Source: Campylobacter sp. RM16187
Lineage (GTDB): Bacteria; Campylobacterota; Campylobacteria; Campylobacterales; Campylobacteraceae
Assembly (NCBI RefSeq): GCF_025319965.1
Contig: NZ_CP012549.1
Location: 1,550,001 to 1,614,000, forward strand
Reading direction: 5' to 3'
DNA length: 64,000 bases
Under the pieces are notes generated by a model, which was not told the origin of the DNA, made no database searches, and saw only the letters and a list, made by a program, of their open reading frames with translations. This document shows positions 63,130-64,000 of this stretch, piece after piece. Both the position numbers and the translations under genes were made by a program. Position 1 is the first letter of the stretch. Each line of letters opens with the position of its first letter.

Positions 63130-64000
63130 TTATTCAAAAAATCCTTTTTTAACAAGCTCTTTATCTTTCACGCAAAACTCGCCTTTTGCGATTACATCTT
63201 GAACACTCATATCTTCATCAAAGCTTGTAAAGTCCGCATCAAATCCAACTTTTATCTCGCCCTTGCCCTCTAAATTTAAAAATTTGGCTACGTTTTTTCC
63301 CATCAGAGCAAAAGCCTGCGTATGGCTTAAAATTTTATTTTTGACCACATCTCTTAGCACATCTAAATTTGCGCTGCAACTTGCACATCCGTATCCTACC
63401 AGAGCGCCGCTTTCGTCAAATCTGGGCACACTTCCGTTTCCATCAGAACTCATCGTCATCATGTCTAGCTTTAAGCCCTTTTCGATACCGTAAGCGATAA
63501 CTTCATGAAGCGGGGCAAACTGGCTTCCACCGCTTGTGATATCAAAAAATCCGCCCATCTTTTGAAGCTTCAAGCACTCATCAAAGAGATCCTTTGTCCT
63601 AGCACAATGTGTCGGAGAGAAGTACTGAACCGGAAATTCGCAGTCTTTTAGTATCCTAAACACCACATCAAGCTTGCTAGATAACCCACCCATGTGCATG
63701 TGCATCACGCCGCCCTTTTTGGATATCATGCCGCCTATTCTTATCTGAGTTAGAATTTTGATAAGCTCTTCGTCGGTCGGATAGCTGCTTCTGTTATCAG
63801 ACATCGCGATTTTAACGCCTCTTACCTTGTCTATGACGACTAAGTCTTTAGTGATACTTCCCGTAAAAGTAACGGTCGGCGTAGCGTATGAGCCGGTGTG
63901 AATGAATGTCGAGATACCCTCAAATTCAAGCGCTTTTGCTTTGGAGTACAAATTTTCAAGACTTCTGGTGCAGCCGTCTGTTCCAAGCACTCCAACAACG
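63130..64000 (-). CDS. iadA: Isoaspartyl dipeptidase (partial, N-terminus outside window)
   Basis: The C-terminal 290 residues of an amidohydrolase-family metallopeptidase; the frame continues past the right edge (full length about 390). VVGVLGTDGCTRS, FIHTGSYATPTVTFTGSI, AMSDNRSSYPTDEEL, MHMHMGGLSSKLDVVF and MMTMSSDGNGSVPRFDESG with GKNVAKFLNLEGKGEIKVG match IadA. It cleaves beta-aspartyl dipeptides from damaged proteins. The metal-binding HMHM and the aspartate in SSDGNGS are intact. Confidence 0.9.
   Translation of the reverse strand, partial: VVGVLGTDGCTRSLENLYSKAKALEFEGISTFIHTGSYATPTVTFTGSITKDLVVIDKVRGVKIAMSDNRSSYPTDEELIKILTQIRIGGMISKKGGVMHMHMGGLSSKLDVVFRILKDCEFPVQYFSPTHCARTKDLFDECLKLQKMGGFFDITSGGSQFAPLHEVIAYGIEKGLKLDMMTMSSDGNGSVPRFDESGALVGYGCASCSANLDVLRDVVKNKILSHTQAFALMGKNVAKFLNLEGKGEIKVGFDADFTSFDEDMSVQDVIAKGEFCVKDKELVKKGFFE

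Overview
The window reads as a contiguous stretch of a Campylobacter chromosome (Campylobacterota). It is AT-rich, has short intergenic gaps and many overlapping genes, and carries family-typical proteins: a short NusA, the acidic gene beside gmk, the HP0268-like gene before miaB, and c553-type cytochromes with a cbb3 assembly gene. From memory, several gene orders match blocks of C. jejuni: waaC-htrB...waaF-gmhA-hldE-hldD-gmhB; nusA | HP0268-like-miaB-LPLAT; prfB | panC-rimO-tilS; fabI-tpiA-pgk-gap | nadD-rsfS; and argS-tatA-gmk-acidic protein-fliR-ABC-tsf-rpsB. A ligase-type O-antigen gene, three tandem cytochromes and a sugar-type ABC importer argue against C. jejuni itself. I cannot name the species. 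No rRNA, tRNA, CRISPR array or intact insertion sequence was seen.

Layout. 1-17526 is a lipopolysaccharide core locus. It begins with a partial UDP-sugar epimerase and a PolB-type exonuclease, then waaC-htrB-GT2-GT9 on the plus strand. A minus-strand block follows (GT9, waaL, GT4, GT9, acetyltransferase, glycosyltransferase, polysaccharide deacetylase), then GT4-waaF on the plus strand and the complete ADP-heptose pathway (gmhB, hldD, hldE, gmhA) on the minus strand. There are five GT9 heptosyltransferase-family genes in all. 17647-21434 holds three tandem c-type cytochromes and ccoI-ccoS for cbb3 oxidase assembly. 21587-25835 is an accessory segment with RidA, a threonine-synthase-like PLP enzyme and a three-gene ABC importer. 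25862-33421 is mostly information processing (CDF transporter, rho, dnaX, a tiny lipoprotein, nusA, HP0268-like, miaB).

33402-36838 contains an acyltransferase, small envelope proteins and a three-gene set whose shape resembles PilM-PilN-PilO. 36842-42153 holds tilS-rimO-panC, prfB, an unknown gene and a Sel1-repeat lipoprotein. 42154-42728 is a 575-base stretch with no intact gene. 42729-48394 is an iron-uptake region: exbB-exbD-tonB run toward an extended feo operon (feoA-feoB plus three small or periplasmic genes), with one hairpin between them. 48564-57619 holds an old yellow enzyme, fabI, lower glycolysis, nadD-rsfS, vanZ, yeiH, argS and tatA. 57660-62934 carries gmk, a pseudo-receiver acidic protein, fliR, an ABC ATPase, tsf and rpsB. 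The window ends in a partial isoaspartyl dipeptidase gene.

The two places I regard as most likely to hide undescribed biology are the extended feo operon, where two exported proteins would each expose an N-terminal histidine, and the divergent PilMNO-like triad, which has no secretin or ATPase beside it. Start sites were moved from the longest open frame where a ribosome-binding site or family alignment favoured another codon; these choices are stated per gene.
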